From positions 1 to 46,626 of the forward strand of contig CAMCVW010000026.1 of assembly GCA_945881915.1 (NCBI GenBank): a DNA stretch of 46,626 bases, written 5' to 3'. The stretch's first letter is position 1. Every line of letters begins with the position of its first letter. A program made the translations under genes and the position numbers. Positions 24,963 to 33,203 of this stretch are shown here, one piece after another. The DNA comes from Thermoflexus hugenholtzii JAD2 (GTDB lineage Bacteria > Chloroflexota > Chloroflexia > Chloroflexales > Roseiflexaceae). The notes under the pieces were generated by a model, which saw nothing but the letters and a program-made list of their open reading frames with translations, ran no database searches and was not told the origin of the DNA.

Positions 24963-25850
24963 ATGACGATGCGGAACTGGCTGAAAAGTGCATGGAGTGT
25001 CGTCTGGCCCATCTTGCGTGATTATGGCTTGATGTCAGTCGGAGCTGTCGTGATTGCAGGTGCGACGCGGATGTTTCTCATTCCCAACGATGTTGTCTCG
25101 GGAGGAGTCACGGGGATTTCGTTCATCCTGAGTGCAATATTGCCAGTACCGATCCCAATTGGGGTGCTCATGCTCGCCATAAATACGCCAATTTTGCTTA
25201 TTTCTATGCGCTATCTCGGCGGCTGGCGGTTTGCCTTCCGTACCCTCTACACGATTACCTTGATGTCTTTGACAATCGATTATGCTGCCCCGTACGTTCC
25301 TACGGTCACCAACGATCCGTTACTCTATTGTCTGTATGGCGGCGTGTTGGCGGGGATCGGTGGCGGGCTGATATTCCGAGCGCGGAGCTCTGGGGGCGGC
25401 TTCGATATGATTGCGCGCCTGCTGGAATTACGTTGGGGGATTCCTCCTGGTCGGAGCTCGCTCTATCTCAATGCAATGGTCTTTGTAGGAGCAATGGCCC
25501 TGTTTGGTCCCGAGAAAATCATGTACGCGCTGCTCGTCAGCTTTGTTGCTTCACAAGCTGTTGACGCACTGCTGAATATCGGTGCGGGGATGAACCAGGT
25601 TTGGGTCATCACGGCAAACCCTTCTGAAGTCGGCGCCCGCATCATGCAGTCGATGAATCGTGGGGTTACGGTGGTCAATGCGCGCGGGGCATATACGGGC
25701 GCTGAACGGGCAATGTTACTCTGTGTGATGACACGCGCCGAAGTGCCCACATTGACGGCACTGGTTGCAGATGCAGACGCGACAGCTTTTGTGGTGGTGG
25801 GAGAGGCAGTGTCGGTTTTTGGCAAAGGATTCCGCGCGTTGCCGCACTAG
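24963..25850 (+). CDS. YitT-family membrane protein (DUF2179 C-terminal domain)
   Basis: 295 residues from the ATG at 24963, with AGAAAG upstream; the earlier open frame is antisense to mutL. About five or six membrane helices: GLMSVGAVVIAGATRMFLIPNDVVSGGVTGIS (the family's N-terminal signature), GGVLAGIGGGLIFRARSSGGGFDMIA in the centre and the later helix. The last 85 residues (VWVITANPSEVGARIMQSMNRGVTVVNARGAYTG) are the soluble DUF2179 domain. Function is not established for the family; a transporter role is guessed. It ends 4 bases inside the 3' end of the convergent dehydratase gene. Confidence 0.88.
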   Translation: MTMRNWLKSAWSVVWPILRDYGLMSVGAVVIAGATRMFLIPNDVVSGGVTGISFILSAILPVPIPIGVLMLAINTPILLISMRYLGGWRFAFRTLYTITLMSLTIDYAAPYVPTVTNDPLLYCLYGGVLAGIGGGLIFRARSSGGGFDMIARLLELRWGIPPGRSSLYLNAMVFVGAMALFGPEKIMYALLVSFVASQAVDALLNIGAGMNQVWVITANPSEVGARIMQSMNRGVTVVNARGAYTGAERAMLLCVMTRAEVPTLTALVADADATAFVVVGEAVSVFGKGFRALPH

Positions 25851-26821
25851 AGCAGTGCAAATACATCCTGCAGTCGCTTGACACCAATTCCTGCCCCACA
25901 CGCGACCACCCCGACGACGTGCCCACGCAGTGCGCTTCCGAGTTTTTCACATGCCGCCAACGCAACCCCCGCTGCACCTTCGATGAGGTGATGCTCGGCA
26001 TCGATATAGGTGGCCATGGCACGTGCGATGTGTCGTTCGCTCACCAATATTGTGCTGTCTACCATCTGACAATAGGGTTCGAACGTCAGGGAGTCAGCTT
26101 CGATACCACCTGCAGTACCATCCGATAGGGTATCGTCACTGTCGAGTTCAACGATGCTGCCAGCACGCACCGACTCTATCATGACCGCAGATTGGATTGG
26201 TTGCGCACCAATGACGCGAATATGTGGGTTATAGGATTTGATGACCGCAGCGATGCCGGCAATCAATCCCCCGCCACCCACCGAGACGATGACCGTAGAC
26301 AAAAGGGGAATTTGCTTGATCATTTCGAGTGCGAGCGTGCCTTGACCTGCCATTATCACGGGATCGTTATAGGGTGAAATGTATGGCAATCCGTTTTGAT
26401 CAGCAAACGTACGCGCTTCTGCCTCGCTGATGACGCTGTCTTGACCGACATGGCGTACATCGGCACCTAAGCGACGCATGGCTGCGACTTTGGTCGCAGA
26501 TGCATGCTCCGGCACAAAAATAGTCGCTTTGCATCCTGCGATCTGACTCGCATAGGCGACTCCAGCCCCATGATTGCCTGAAGAGGCGGACACAACCCCA
26601 TTGCGCCTGAGGTCTGGACTGAGCGACAAGACTGCATTGAGTGCGCCGCGCAATTTGAATGATCCCGTATGCTGGAGATATTCTTGTTTGACCCATACAT
26701 CTGCATCGCAGGCACTACTCAACCACCCATTGCGTCGTGAAGGTGTCGCCGCCAAATATGAGCCAATTCGCTGTGCTGCCTGATGGCTCGCTGCAGCCTG
26801 CATCGCTGGTGTATCGCCCAT
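25847..26821 (-). CDS. PLP-dependent serine/threonine dehydratase-like protein
   Basis: 324 residues, fold-type II PLP enzyme. GSFKLRGALNA holds the Schiff-base Lys, SASSGNHGAGVAYA binds the phosphate-side oxygens, VSVGGGGLIAGIA is the Gly-rich phosphate loop, and VACGAGIG is near the C-terminus. Substrates of this family are serine or threonine, deaminated to a ketoacid and ammonia; serine racemases look alike, so the reaction is not certain. There is no ACT-type C-terminal regulatory domain, which argues for the catabolic, short type. A promoter lies upstream at 26849-26876. It overlaps the YitT-family gene end by 4 bases. Confidence 0.88.
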   Translation of the reverse strand: MGDTPAMQAAASHQAAQRIGSYLAATPSRRNGWLSSACDADVWVKQEYLQHTGSFKLRGALNAVLSLSPDLRRNGVVSASSGNHGAGVAYASQIAGCKATIFVPEHASATKVAAMRRLGADVRHVGQDSVISEAEARTFADQNGLPYISPYNDPVIMAGQGTLALEMIKQIPLLSTVIVSVGGGGLIAGIAAVIKSYNPHIRVIGAQPIQSAVMIESVRAGSIVELDSDDTLSDGTAGGIEADSLTFEPYCQMVDSTILVSERHIARAMATYIDAEHHLIEGAAGVALAACEKLGSALRGHVVGVVACGAGIGVKRLQDVFALL

Positions 26822-26848
26822 GTGATCCTCTTTTCGTTCTGTAGCTAT

Positions 26849-26876
26849 ATTATATCGGCAAGCGGAATGCGACCAA
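26849..26876 (-). promoter_or_regulatory. Promoter of the Ser/Thr dehydratase gene
   Basis: Minus-strand TTGGTC (26871-26876), 16-base spacer and TATAAT (26849-26854), about 28 bases before the ATG. AGAGGATC just before the start is the ribosome-binding site. Confidence 0.6.
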
Positions 26877-26933
26877 TGATACGAAATCTACGAACGACAG
26901 ATCATTCGTTACGAGTATTCGCTGCGTCCTCGT

Positions 26934-26963
26934 TTGCTACTCCAAACCATGCCGTGTTACCAT
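26934..26963 (+). promoter_or_regulatory. Possible promoter of the lysA-type gene
   Basis: TTGCTA (26934-26939), 18-base spacer, TACCAT (26958-26963). The predicted start of transcription would fall on or very near the ATG at 26970, implying a leaderless message. No ribosome-binding site is visible before that ATG. Confidence 0.35.
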
Positions 26964-26969
26964 CTGCGC

Positions 26970-28229
26970 ATGCATAATAAATCACTGGCCATCGCTCCTG
27001 CAGATATTCAACGTGCAGTCGAGCAATTCAAAACGCCGTTTCACCTCTATGACGAAGCAGGCATTCGCAACGCGATACGACGCCTCAATGCGGCATTTGG
27101 ATGGGCACCGGACTTTCGCAATTATTTCGCAGTAAAAGCAACACCAACGCCCGAAATTCTCAAGCTCGTGGTCAGTGAAGGGTGTGGGCTCGACTGTAGT
27201 TCGTTCACGGAATTACTGCTCGCCGCCCGTATGCAGCTCCGTGGTGACCAAATCATGTTCACGTCCAATAACACGCCACTCGACGAATACCGGTTTGCAC
27301 TCAAGCTCGATGCGCGTATCAACTTTGACGACATCGGCCACCTCGACTGGCTCGAGGAGCAAGACGTCGCACTCCCACCGTTGGTCTCGTTCCGGTACAA
27401 TCCCGGCGCAGATCGCGAAGGGAATACCATTATCGGACGACCAGCCGAGGCGAAATTCGGAGCGACACGTGCCCAACTTCACCACGGGTATGCCGCCGCC
27501 CAGCGACGTGGGATTACACGATTTGGTCTGCATACGATGATTGCTTCCAACGAACGAAACGCCGACTACTTTGTGACCACAGCAGATATGCTGTTTGCGC
27601 TCGCTGCAGAGCTTCATCAATTGCTGGGGATTGAGTTTGAATACATCAATCTGGGTGGCGGCATCGGCATTCCGTATCGCCCCGAAGAAGAGGCAGTCGA
27701 TATCGAACGCATCGGGGCGGGAGTTCAGCGCGCGTACGCCGAACACATCCTTGCCTCCGGGATGCGCCCACCGCGGATCGTGCTCGAGTGCGGCAGGGTG
27801 ATAACGGGCCCATACGGGATGCTGGTAACGCGTGTGCGCCATGCCAAGAGCACGTATCGGAATTACATTGGCGTCGATGCCTCGATGGCAGACCTGATGC
27901 GTCCCGGAATCTATGGTGCATACCATCACATTACTGTGCTTGGTGCGCAGCCACAACCGACAGATGGGTCATACGATGTCGTCGGTTCACTCTGCGAAAA
28001 TAACGACAAATTCGCCGTCAATCGACAACTCCCTGCTGCCAATACGGGTGATGTTTTGGTCATCCACGACACCGGGGCGCACGGTCGCGCAATGGGCTTC
28101 AATTACAACGGTAAATTGCGCTGTGGGGAAGTTTTACGACGCACCGATGGAAAACTCCAGCTCATTCGCCGTGCCGAAACTGTCGATGACCTCTTTGCCA
28201 CGTTTGTTGAGTCTGACTCCGAGGCATAA
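26970..28229 (+). CDS. lysA: Diaminopimelate decarboxylase-like PLP enzyme
   Basis: 419 residues from the ATG at 26970, the usual length for LysA. Fold-type III: FAVKATPTPEILKL carries the PLP Lys; GCGLDCSSFTEL, FGLHTMIASN, YINLGGGIGIPY and the C-terminal VGSLCENNDKFA (active-site Cys) follow in order. LysA makes lysine from meso-diaminopimelate; carboxynorspermidine decarboxylase and related enzymes are alternatives, and the LHTMIAS and NNDKFA variants make the exact substrate uncertain. No other lysine genes are near. The gene ends with a bidirectional terminator at 28232-28264. Confidence 0.8.
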   Translation: MHNKSLAIAPADIQRAVEQFKTPFHLYDEAGIRNAIRRLNAAFGWAPDFRNYFAVKATPTPEILKLVVSEGCGLDCSSFTELLLAARMQLRGDQIMFTSNNTPLDEYRFALKLDARINFDDIGHLDWLEEQDVALPPLVSFRYNPGADREGNTIIGRPAEAKFGATRAQLHHGYAAAQRRGITRFGLHTMIASNERNADYFVTTADMLFALAAELHQLLGIEFEYINLGGGIGIPYRPEEEAVDIERIGAGVQRAYAEHILASGMRPPRIVLECGRVITGPYGMLVTRVRHAKSTYRNYIGVDASMADLMRPGIYGAYHHITVLGAQPQPTDGSYDVVGSLCENNDKFAVNRQLPAANTGDVLVIHDTGAHGRAMGFNYNGKLRCGEVLRRTDGKLQLIRRAETVDDLFATFVESDSEA

Positions 28230-28231
28230 CG

Positions 28232-28264
28232 AAAACGCCCGTTCATACGTCTGAAGGGCGTTTT
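28232..28264. terminator. Bidirectional terminator between lysA and the hydrolase gene
   Basis: AAAACGCCC (28232-28240) pairs with GGGCGTTTT (28256-28264), stem extended by TTC/GAA with one bulged base; A and T runs on both ends serve the convergent genes. Confidence 0.85.
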
Positions 28265-28271
28265 GGCGGGG

Positions 28272-29039
28272 TCATGGCTGTTGCATCCAGCTAATCAATG
28301 CGTCATTGAACTGCTTTGGCTGCTCAATGTTGCTGAGGTGTCCACACTCTTGCAAGATGACTAATTGACTATTGGGCAATTCTTTTGCGAGTGCAATGCT
28401 CTCGTGCACCGGCATGATAGGGTCATCCGTCGCCCCAACAATCAATGTCGGGATGGTCATTTTGGCGAGTATGTCGCGACCATCCTGGCGATCACGAATC
28501 ATCTCGAGTGCGTTGGCAACGGTATCGGCTGCTGCTTCGAGCGCCATCGTGTGTACGTATCGTCTGATGCCTGCACCGACATGTGACGACAATAATCGCG
28601 GCATCAACTGCTCAGCGATGGGTTCTATGCCTTCGGTCCGAGCAATATGTGCATTGCGTGTACGGGCGGCTGCCGTCGCATCATCATCTGCGCTTGCACG
28701 TGCATTACATAACGCAATTCGATTGAATCGTTGCGGTGCCAAGCGGTACATTGCTAATGCCATGTATGTCCCCATCGAACACCCAGCCATGGCGACGCTG
28801 TCGAGATCGAGTTGGTCGAGGATATCAAGGATGCCGTGCGCAGCTTGTTCGATAGTCGGGACGACTGATTCCACTGGATGCCATTCTGACCGTCCAAAAC
28901 CAGCGTAATCGACCGCAATGATTTGATAGCGGTGTCCGAGTACCGCAATTTGAGGTTCCCACATTCGATGATGGAGTGGGAATGCATGGAGTAATAGCAA
29001 AGGTGCGCCTTCGCCATAGAGGTGATATGCAGCAGCCAT
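28272..29039 (-). CDS. Alpha/beta-hydrolase fold protein
   Basis: 255 residues from the ATG at 29039, which has AAGGAG upstream. Landmarks: [17 protein letters not shown] (oxyanion-hole His-x-x-P-like loop), [11 protein letters not shown], nucleophile elbow [13 protein letters not shown] (G-x-S-x-G), [16 protein letters not shown] (catalytic Asp) and [13 protein letters not shown] (catalytic His). A lid of four helices lies between. It resembles the 3-oxoadipate enol-lactonase and general esterase type, but the substrate is not determined. Divergent from the response regulator gene. Confidence 0.88.
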   Translation of the reverse strand: MAAAYHLYGEGAPLLLLHAFPLHHRMWEPQIAVLGHRYQIIAVDYAGFGRSEWHPVESVVPTIEQAAHGILDILDQLDLDSVAMAGCSMGTYMALAMYRLAPQRFNRIALCNARASADDDATAAARTRNAHIARTEGIEPIAEQLMPRLLSSHVGAGIRRYVHTMALEAAADTVANALEMIRDRQDGRDILAKMTIPTLIVGATDDPIMPVHESIALAKELPNSQLVILQECGHLSNIEQPKQFNDALISWMQQP

Positions 29040-29193
29040 GAGTTCTCCTTTTGTTGAAGCTAAGCGTACCACACCATTCATGCAATTCCCATCTCGTGCG
29101 GGTATACTCCAAACAATGAATGAGAACGAGTTTGTACTTTTTGGAACTATTTCGATTCGTTCAACGTCCATTCCGAAGTCAATGGAGGTTTGT

Positions 29194-29892
29194 ATGTCGC
29201 AACAACGTATATTGGTCGTTGAGGACGAGGCTGAAATAGCAGGCTATTTGCGTCGTGGTTTGAGTTTTGAGGGATATGCAGTTGAAACAGCTGCTGATGG
29301 TCAAGCTGCCCTGATTGCGGCACGAGAACGCCCACCAGATGTCATTGTGCTTGACGTCATGCTTCCAAAAATAGATGGCTTTGAAGTAGCCAAGCGCATC
29401 CGTACCGCGTCGGATGTGCCAATAATTATGTTGACCGCCCGTGATGCAGTTCCTGACCGCGTCCAAGGGCTCGAAGTAGGCGCCGACGATTACCTCGTCA
29501 AGCCCTTTGCGTTTGAGGAACTGCTCGCCCGTGTCAAAGCACAACTCCGGCGGGTGCATGGTCGGAATACCGGTAATGTCTTGCGCTACGGTCCCTTGCA
29601 GATGGATGTTGCAGCTCACGAAACCACCATTGGCAGTCGTCGGGTCGATTTGACCGCCAAAGAATATGAACTCTTAGAACTGTTTATCCGGCATCCACAG
29701 CAGGTGTTAACAAGAGATATCATCTACGACCGGGTGTGGGGATACGATTTTGGTGGCGAGAGCAACATCATCGAAGTCTATGTGCGCTACCTTCGCCAAA
29801 AGCTCGAAACAAACGGCGAAGCGCGGTTGATACATACGGTTCGTGGCGTAGGGTATATCCTCCGTGAAGAGAACGACCACGAAACAACCTAG
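29194..29892 (+). CDS. OmpR-family response regulator, no kinase gene beside it
   Basis: 232 residues from the ATG at 29194 (GGAGG upstream). N-terminal receiver: acidic pair VVEDEAE, phosphorylated Asp in VIVLDVMLP (about residue 52), Thr of IMLTARD and Lys of LVKPF. The C-terminal winged helix has the [25 protein letters not shown] and [23 protein letters not shown] signature of OmpR/PhoB-type DNA-binding domains, close to MprA/TcrA-like regulators. The gene downstream is convergent, so there is no cotranscribed histidine kinase. The pst operon lies 1.8 kb away; a PhoB-like role is possible but unproven. Confidence 0.92.
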   Translation: MSQQRILVVEDEAEIAGYLRRGLSFEGYAVETAADGQAALIAARERPPDVIVLDVMLPKIDGFEVAKRIRTASDVPIIMLTARDAVPDRVQGLEVGADDYLVKPFAFEELLARVKAQLRRVHGRNTGNVLRYGPLQMDVAAHETTIGSRRVDLTAKEYELLELFIRHPQQVLTRDIIYDRVWGYDFGGESNIIEVYVRYLRQKLETNGEARLIHTVRGVGYILREENDHETT

Positions 29893-29900
29893 CTGATAAC

Positions 29901-30359
29901 TTATTTTTCGCGATTCCGGCGCTGCAGTAATGCAGCGCTTTTTCGTTGCACCCAGAGTGGCGGAACTGCGTAGAATGCTCGTTCTGCGTCGGTGACACTT
30001 TCATCAATGGGCTCGATAGTCCAGACGTGGTTGACGCGGAGGAATTGCGTCCCATAGCGTTGCGGACGACCTTTGGCGATGAGCCAGCGATCCCAACAGG
30101 CTGCCGCTATTGACCAAGCACGTTGCTCGCCACGATGTGCAGCTGTGCGAGCAAAATAGAGTGCAGTTGCGAATTCATCGATCGAGACACCGTGCATCAG
30201 CACCAGCGCCGCATAATAGAAGTCCCCGGCGGTCTGTAGTCCACCAGCCACTGCGATGTCGCAGACGCGTCCACAGCGAATCTGGCGCCGCTGGGCTTCG
30301 TCGTCAGCGAGCTGTTCGTCGCCGAGGCGTTCGAGTTCTGCTGAGTACGAATCGTCCAT
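29901..30359 (-). CDS. DUF6624-like protein of unknown function
   Basis: 152 residues from the ATG at 30359. The segment from FYYAALVLMHGVSIDEFATALYFARTAAHRGEQRAWSIAAACWDRWLIAKGRPQRYGTQFLR to the end matches the pattern I associate with DUF6624-type proteins (aromatic/helical N-terminal part, DR-L, G-PQ-YGTQ, then DAERAFYAVPPL). No catalytic role is established. The 3' end is only 8 bases from the stop of the convergent response regulator, whose hairpin terminator lies inside this coding sequence. Confidence 0.65.
   Translation of the reverse strand: MDDSYSAELERLGDEQLADDEAQRRQIRCGRVCDIAVAGGLQTAGDFYYAALVLMHGVSIDEFATALYFARTAAHRGEQRAWSIAAACWDRWLIAKGRPQRYGTQFLRVNHVWTIEPIDESVTDAERAFYAVPPLWVQRKSAALLQRRNREK
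29919..29943 (+). terminator. Response regulator terminator, embedded in the convergent gene
   Basis: GCGCTGCA (29919-29926) pairs with TGCAGCGC (29931-29938) around GTAA, followed by five Ts on the plus strand. Confidence 0.85.
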
Positions 30360-30432
30360 GTATTCATCCTGTTGTGTACATCGATTGTAGTATAGCCAAA
30401 ACCGCACATGGAGGTTATTTGGGTGTATGCGA

Positions 30433-31566
30433 TTACTGGACCCCGGAGCGAATGTTGCTCGACGAAATATCGCGCCGGAATGTCTGTTCATCTAGTACCA
30501 TAAAGAGCGACTGCCAGCCGGATGGAATATCCTGGCGTCGTACTTGTAGGAACACGCCGTTTGCATCAGTGCGCCCGACTACCAAAAAACGGCATCCATG
30601 TGTAGCGATAACGGATAAGGCTTCCGTCACGCCACCGGCGCCATAGTATTTGGCGTCAAGGAGTCTGATTGCGGTGTCGTACCCGAGTACAAATGTCGAT
30701 TCAGGGTAGAGGATGGCTTTGTCTACGAAGCGAGGTGCACGACTCAGCAGGAGCGGGTGATCGCCACTGAATTGTTGACTACGAGATAAAATGGATGTGT
30801 ATGGCAGGATTGGTTTGTCGGCATTCACGACACTCAACTCATAAAAGCCAGGTTGGTAGGTGTACGCCATTGCTGTGGTGAGGAGCGTTCGGTGGCCCGA
30901 ATGGAGGGGATTAAATGATCCCGATAGAATCGTCGCAGCACGCACCTGCTGTGTGACAAAGTGCTGCTGTCCGATTGCGCGGATGCACTCTGACTCACCA
31001 CTCAGAAAACGCGAAAGGACATCGTGTACCGAATGTTCTGTCACGATGAGCGTTTCAGTCTGGTCGAGTTGAAGTGAAATGGTGGGCAGTAACCCACGAT
31101 TCAGGGCCATTGCCTGAATGAGTAATTCTGCCACCATGTGTTCTTCGCCGGCCCGATCACGTAACCCTTTTGTGAGGGTGAGACCATAGACGTGTACGCC
31201 AGATCGATCCGCGAGTGCCACCCAACACCCGTGATCTCCGCGCTTACGTCGATCAGTTGCAATGGTGGCAGTGCAGCCAATCCCGTTGTTGGTCGTACCG
31301 GGGTGTAAATCACATGCGCGTCTGTACGCAGCCCACGCCATTGCGATAGCGGTGTCGCGACTGACAAAATGTGTTGGCTCGTAACCGAGCAGGGATTTCA
31401 TCGACTGCGGTGCATAGCGATCCGTTGCCTCGAGGATGGTTCGTGACGAACCAGCCACCGCATGGAGATGCCATAGCGCGGCACTGCCGGCTCCGGCAAA
31501 TTCTAGTACAGAGGGCATTGGGGTATCGTGGATACGTGTTATCAGGTCACGTAGATGAGCGTGCAT
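30433..31566 (-). CDS. CinA-like / HxGH nucleotidyltransferase fusion
   Basis: 377 residues from the ATG at 31566, with GAAAGAG upstream. The first 160 residues resemble the CinA C-terminal (PncC) fold: EFAGAGSAALWHLHAVAGSS replaces the ESCTGG catalytic loop, and GIGCTATIATDRRKRGDHGC matches the later region. From residue about 215 SGSFNPLHSGHRTLL is the HxGH motif of adenylyltransferases, and SSSNIRSG near the C-terminus is the ISSTxIR-type motif. PncC deamidates NMN and NadD/NadM-like enzymes adenylate NaMN or NMN, so a role in pyridine nucleotide salvage is plausible. Altered catalytic residues in the first domain mean it may be inactive or bind only. Divergent from pstS. Confidence 0.72.
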   Translation of the reverse strand: MHAHLRDLITRIHDTPMPSVLEFAGAGSAALWHLHAVAGSSRTILEATDRYAPQSMKSLLGYEPTHFVSRDTAIAMAWAAYRRACDLHPGTTNNGIGCTATIATDRRKRGDHGCWVALADRSGVHVYGLTLTKGLRDRAGEEHMVAELLIQAMALNRGLLPTISLQLDQTETLIVTEHSVHDVLSRFLSGESECIRAIGQQHFVTQQVRAATILSGSFNPLHSGHRTLLTTAMAYTYQPGFYELSVVNADKPILPYTSILSRSQQFSGDHPLLLSRAPRFVDKAILYPESTFVLGYDTAIRLLDAKYYGAGGVTEALSVIATHGCRFLVVGRTDANGVFLQVRRQDIPSGWQSLFMVLDEQTFRRDISSSNIRSGVQ

Positions 31567-31625
31567 GGCGACTCTTTCGTATTGAACGAAGTATACCAGT
31601 TTGTCCGCGAAAAAATGACAACGAC

Positions 31626-31664
31626 TTAACACAGTATTAACGAAAAACCTGCGATTGGATAACA
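31626..31664 (+). promoter_or_regulatory. PhoP-box-like direct repeats upstream of pstS
   Basis: TTAACA (31626-31631), five bases, TTAACG (31637-31642): an 11-base period, the arrangement seen in PhoP boxes of Firmicutes. A third, weaker copy ATAACA is in phase two turns on (31659-31664). A TACCAT at 31674-31679 could be the -10. Whether this phylum uses the same operator is an inference. Confidence 0.5.
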
Positions 31665-31737
31665 GACGCTCGGTACCATAGAAATGTCCGAATCTCCTGT
31701 ACGTTTGCAATTCATGTCAGAGCGAAAGGGTGTACAA

Positions 31738-33135
31738 ATGACTGCTACGAATCGTACCATCAAAGCAATGATGTTGAGCCTGGCCCTTGTCAGTGCTCTT
31801 CTGCTGGCTGCATGTGGGAGCCCTGCTGCTCCTGTAGCAGAGGCAACCAAGCCTCCAGAAGTTGCCGCCGAAGCAACTGCCGTTCCCGAAGCAACCGCAG
31901 TTCCAGAAGCAACTGCCGTTCCTGAAGCAACTGCCACGACTGAGCCAACCAAAGCTCCAGAAGCAACTGCTACCACCGCGGTTGAAGCAACGGCAACGGT
32001 AGAAGCCACTGCAACCATGGCCGCTACGGCGACGTTGGCTGCAACACAGGCTGCTACTGCAACCAAGGTTGCCATGACGGCACCGACAGCCACCACCGCA
32101 CCTGCTGTTGCATCCACCGAGTGGGCGCCACGTCAGTTGACCGCCACGCTGTCAGGTTCCGGCGCCAGCTTCCCAAATCCTTTGTACCAAGTGTGGATCT
32201 CGGTGTACTCCAAGAACGTTGTCCCTGGTGTACAATTGAGCTATTCGAGCGTCGGTTCGGGTCAAGGTCAGAAGGACTTTATAGCTTACCTGACAGACTT
32301 CGGTGGCACCGACAGCGCTATCAAATCAGCTGACGTCGCGTCAAAGGCACCTGACGCAATCCATCTGCCGATGGTGTTGGGTGGCGTGATGCCGATGGTC
32401 AATATCGCCGGCATCAAGACCTCACTGAAGTTCACTCCAGAGACATTGGCTGGTATCTATCTCGGTGCCATCACCAACTGGACTGACCCACGTATCGCCA
32501 AAGACAACGAAGGCGTCGCATTCCCAGACCTCGAAATCACCCCAGTCTATCGTTCAGACAGTTCGGGTACCACCTCGATTTGGACCGATTACCTCAGCAA
32601 GGTCAGCACGGACTGGAAGGCCAAGGTTGGAGCAGGTAGCGCCGTCAGCTTCCCAGCAGGTATCGGAGCATCAGGCAATGCAGGCGTCTCTGCCACCGTC
32701 CTCAACACCAATGGTGCTGTCGGCTATGTCGAAGTCGGGTATGCACTCGCCGCTGGCTTCCCACTGCCATTCGTCAAGAACGCCGCAGGTAACTTCATCA
32801 AGCCCGAAACAGCCAACGTCAGCTCTGCAGCAAACGGTTTGAATATTTCGAGTGACCCAAAGAAGCTCGCAACGTCAATCACCAACAGCGCTGCAGCAGA
32901 TGCCTACCCCATCGCAGCATTCACCTATGTGTTGGTTCGTCAGACCACCTACACGGACGTCGTCAAGGCTCAGGCTTTGTCAGACTACCTCTACTGGGGT
33001 TTGACCACCGGTCAAGGTGCAACGGTTCGCTTGGGATACGCCCCACTGCCAGAAGCAATGCGTAAGGCATCGATGACGGCCCTGATGACCATGCGCGTCG
33101 CTGGTCAGCCGGTCCTCGAAGCTCCTGTAAAATAA
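31738..33135 (+). CDS. pstS: Phosphate-binding lipoprotein PstS
   Basis: 465 residues from the ATG at 31738 (GAAAGGG upstream). Signal peptide with lipobox LLAAC at about residues 22-26. Residues 35-115 are a Thr/Ala/Glu/Pro-rich linker made of degenerate ATAVPE-type repeats that would tether the domain to the membrane. The binding domain follows: LSGSGASFPNPLYQVWISVY, the SSVGSGQGQKDF phosphate loop, FGGTDSAI and PVYRSDSSGTTSIWTDYL (second phosphate-contact loop). It captures phosphate outside the cell for the PstCAB transporter. First gene of a five-gene operon, with a hairpin between it and pstC. Confidence 0.95.
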   Translation: MTATNRTIKAMMLSLALVSALLLAACGSPAAPVAEATKPPEVAAEATAVPEATAVPEATAVPEATATTEPTKAPEATATTAVEATATVEATATMAATATLAATQAATATKVAMTAPTATTAPAVASTEWAPRQLTATLSGSGASFPNPLYQVWISVYSKNVVPGVQLSYSSVGSGQGQKDFIAYLTDFGGTDSAIKSADVASKAPDAIHLPMVLGGVMPMVNIAGIKTSLKFTPETLAGIYLGAITNWTDPRIAKDNEGVAFPDLEITPVYRSDSSGTTSIWTDYLSKVSTDWKAKVGAGSAVSFPAGIGASGNAGVSATVLNTNGAVGYVEVGYALAAGFPLPFVKNAAGNFIKPETANVSSAANGLNISSDPKKLATSITNSAAADAYPIAAFTYVLVRQTTYTDVVKAQALSDYLYWGLTTGQGATVRLGYAPLPEAMRKASMTALMTMRVAGQPVLEAPVK

Positions 33136-33153
33136 CCTAACGCGGTAAATCTC

Positions 33154-33183
33154 CGGCCGTGCGGATCTTGATTCGCACGGCCG
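33154..33183 (+). promoter_or_regulatory. Intercistronic hairpin between pstS and pstC
   Basis: CGGCCGTGCG pairs with CGCACGGCCG around a 10-base loop, without a T-run. It lies 18 bases after the pstS stop and 20 bases before the pstC start. Such a hairpin commonly stabilises the upstream message or slows readthrough, which would keep the binding protein in excess over the permease. Confidence 0.6.
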
Positions 33184-33203
33184 ATTATGACATTGAGGAA
33201 CAC

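Noticed and set aside
27213-27956. 247-codon open frame on the minus strand
   Set aside because: Antisense to the lysA-type gene; it is a shadow of its codon bias.
31855-32100. Short repeats in pstS considered as a CRISPR-like or satellite array
   Set aside because: They are degenerate codon repeats of an Ala/Thr/Pro/Glu linker in frame with the PstS lipoprotein, with no spacers.
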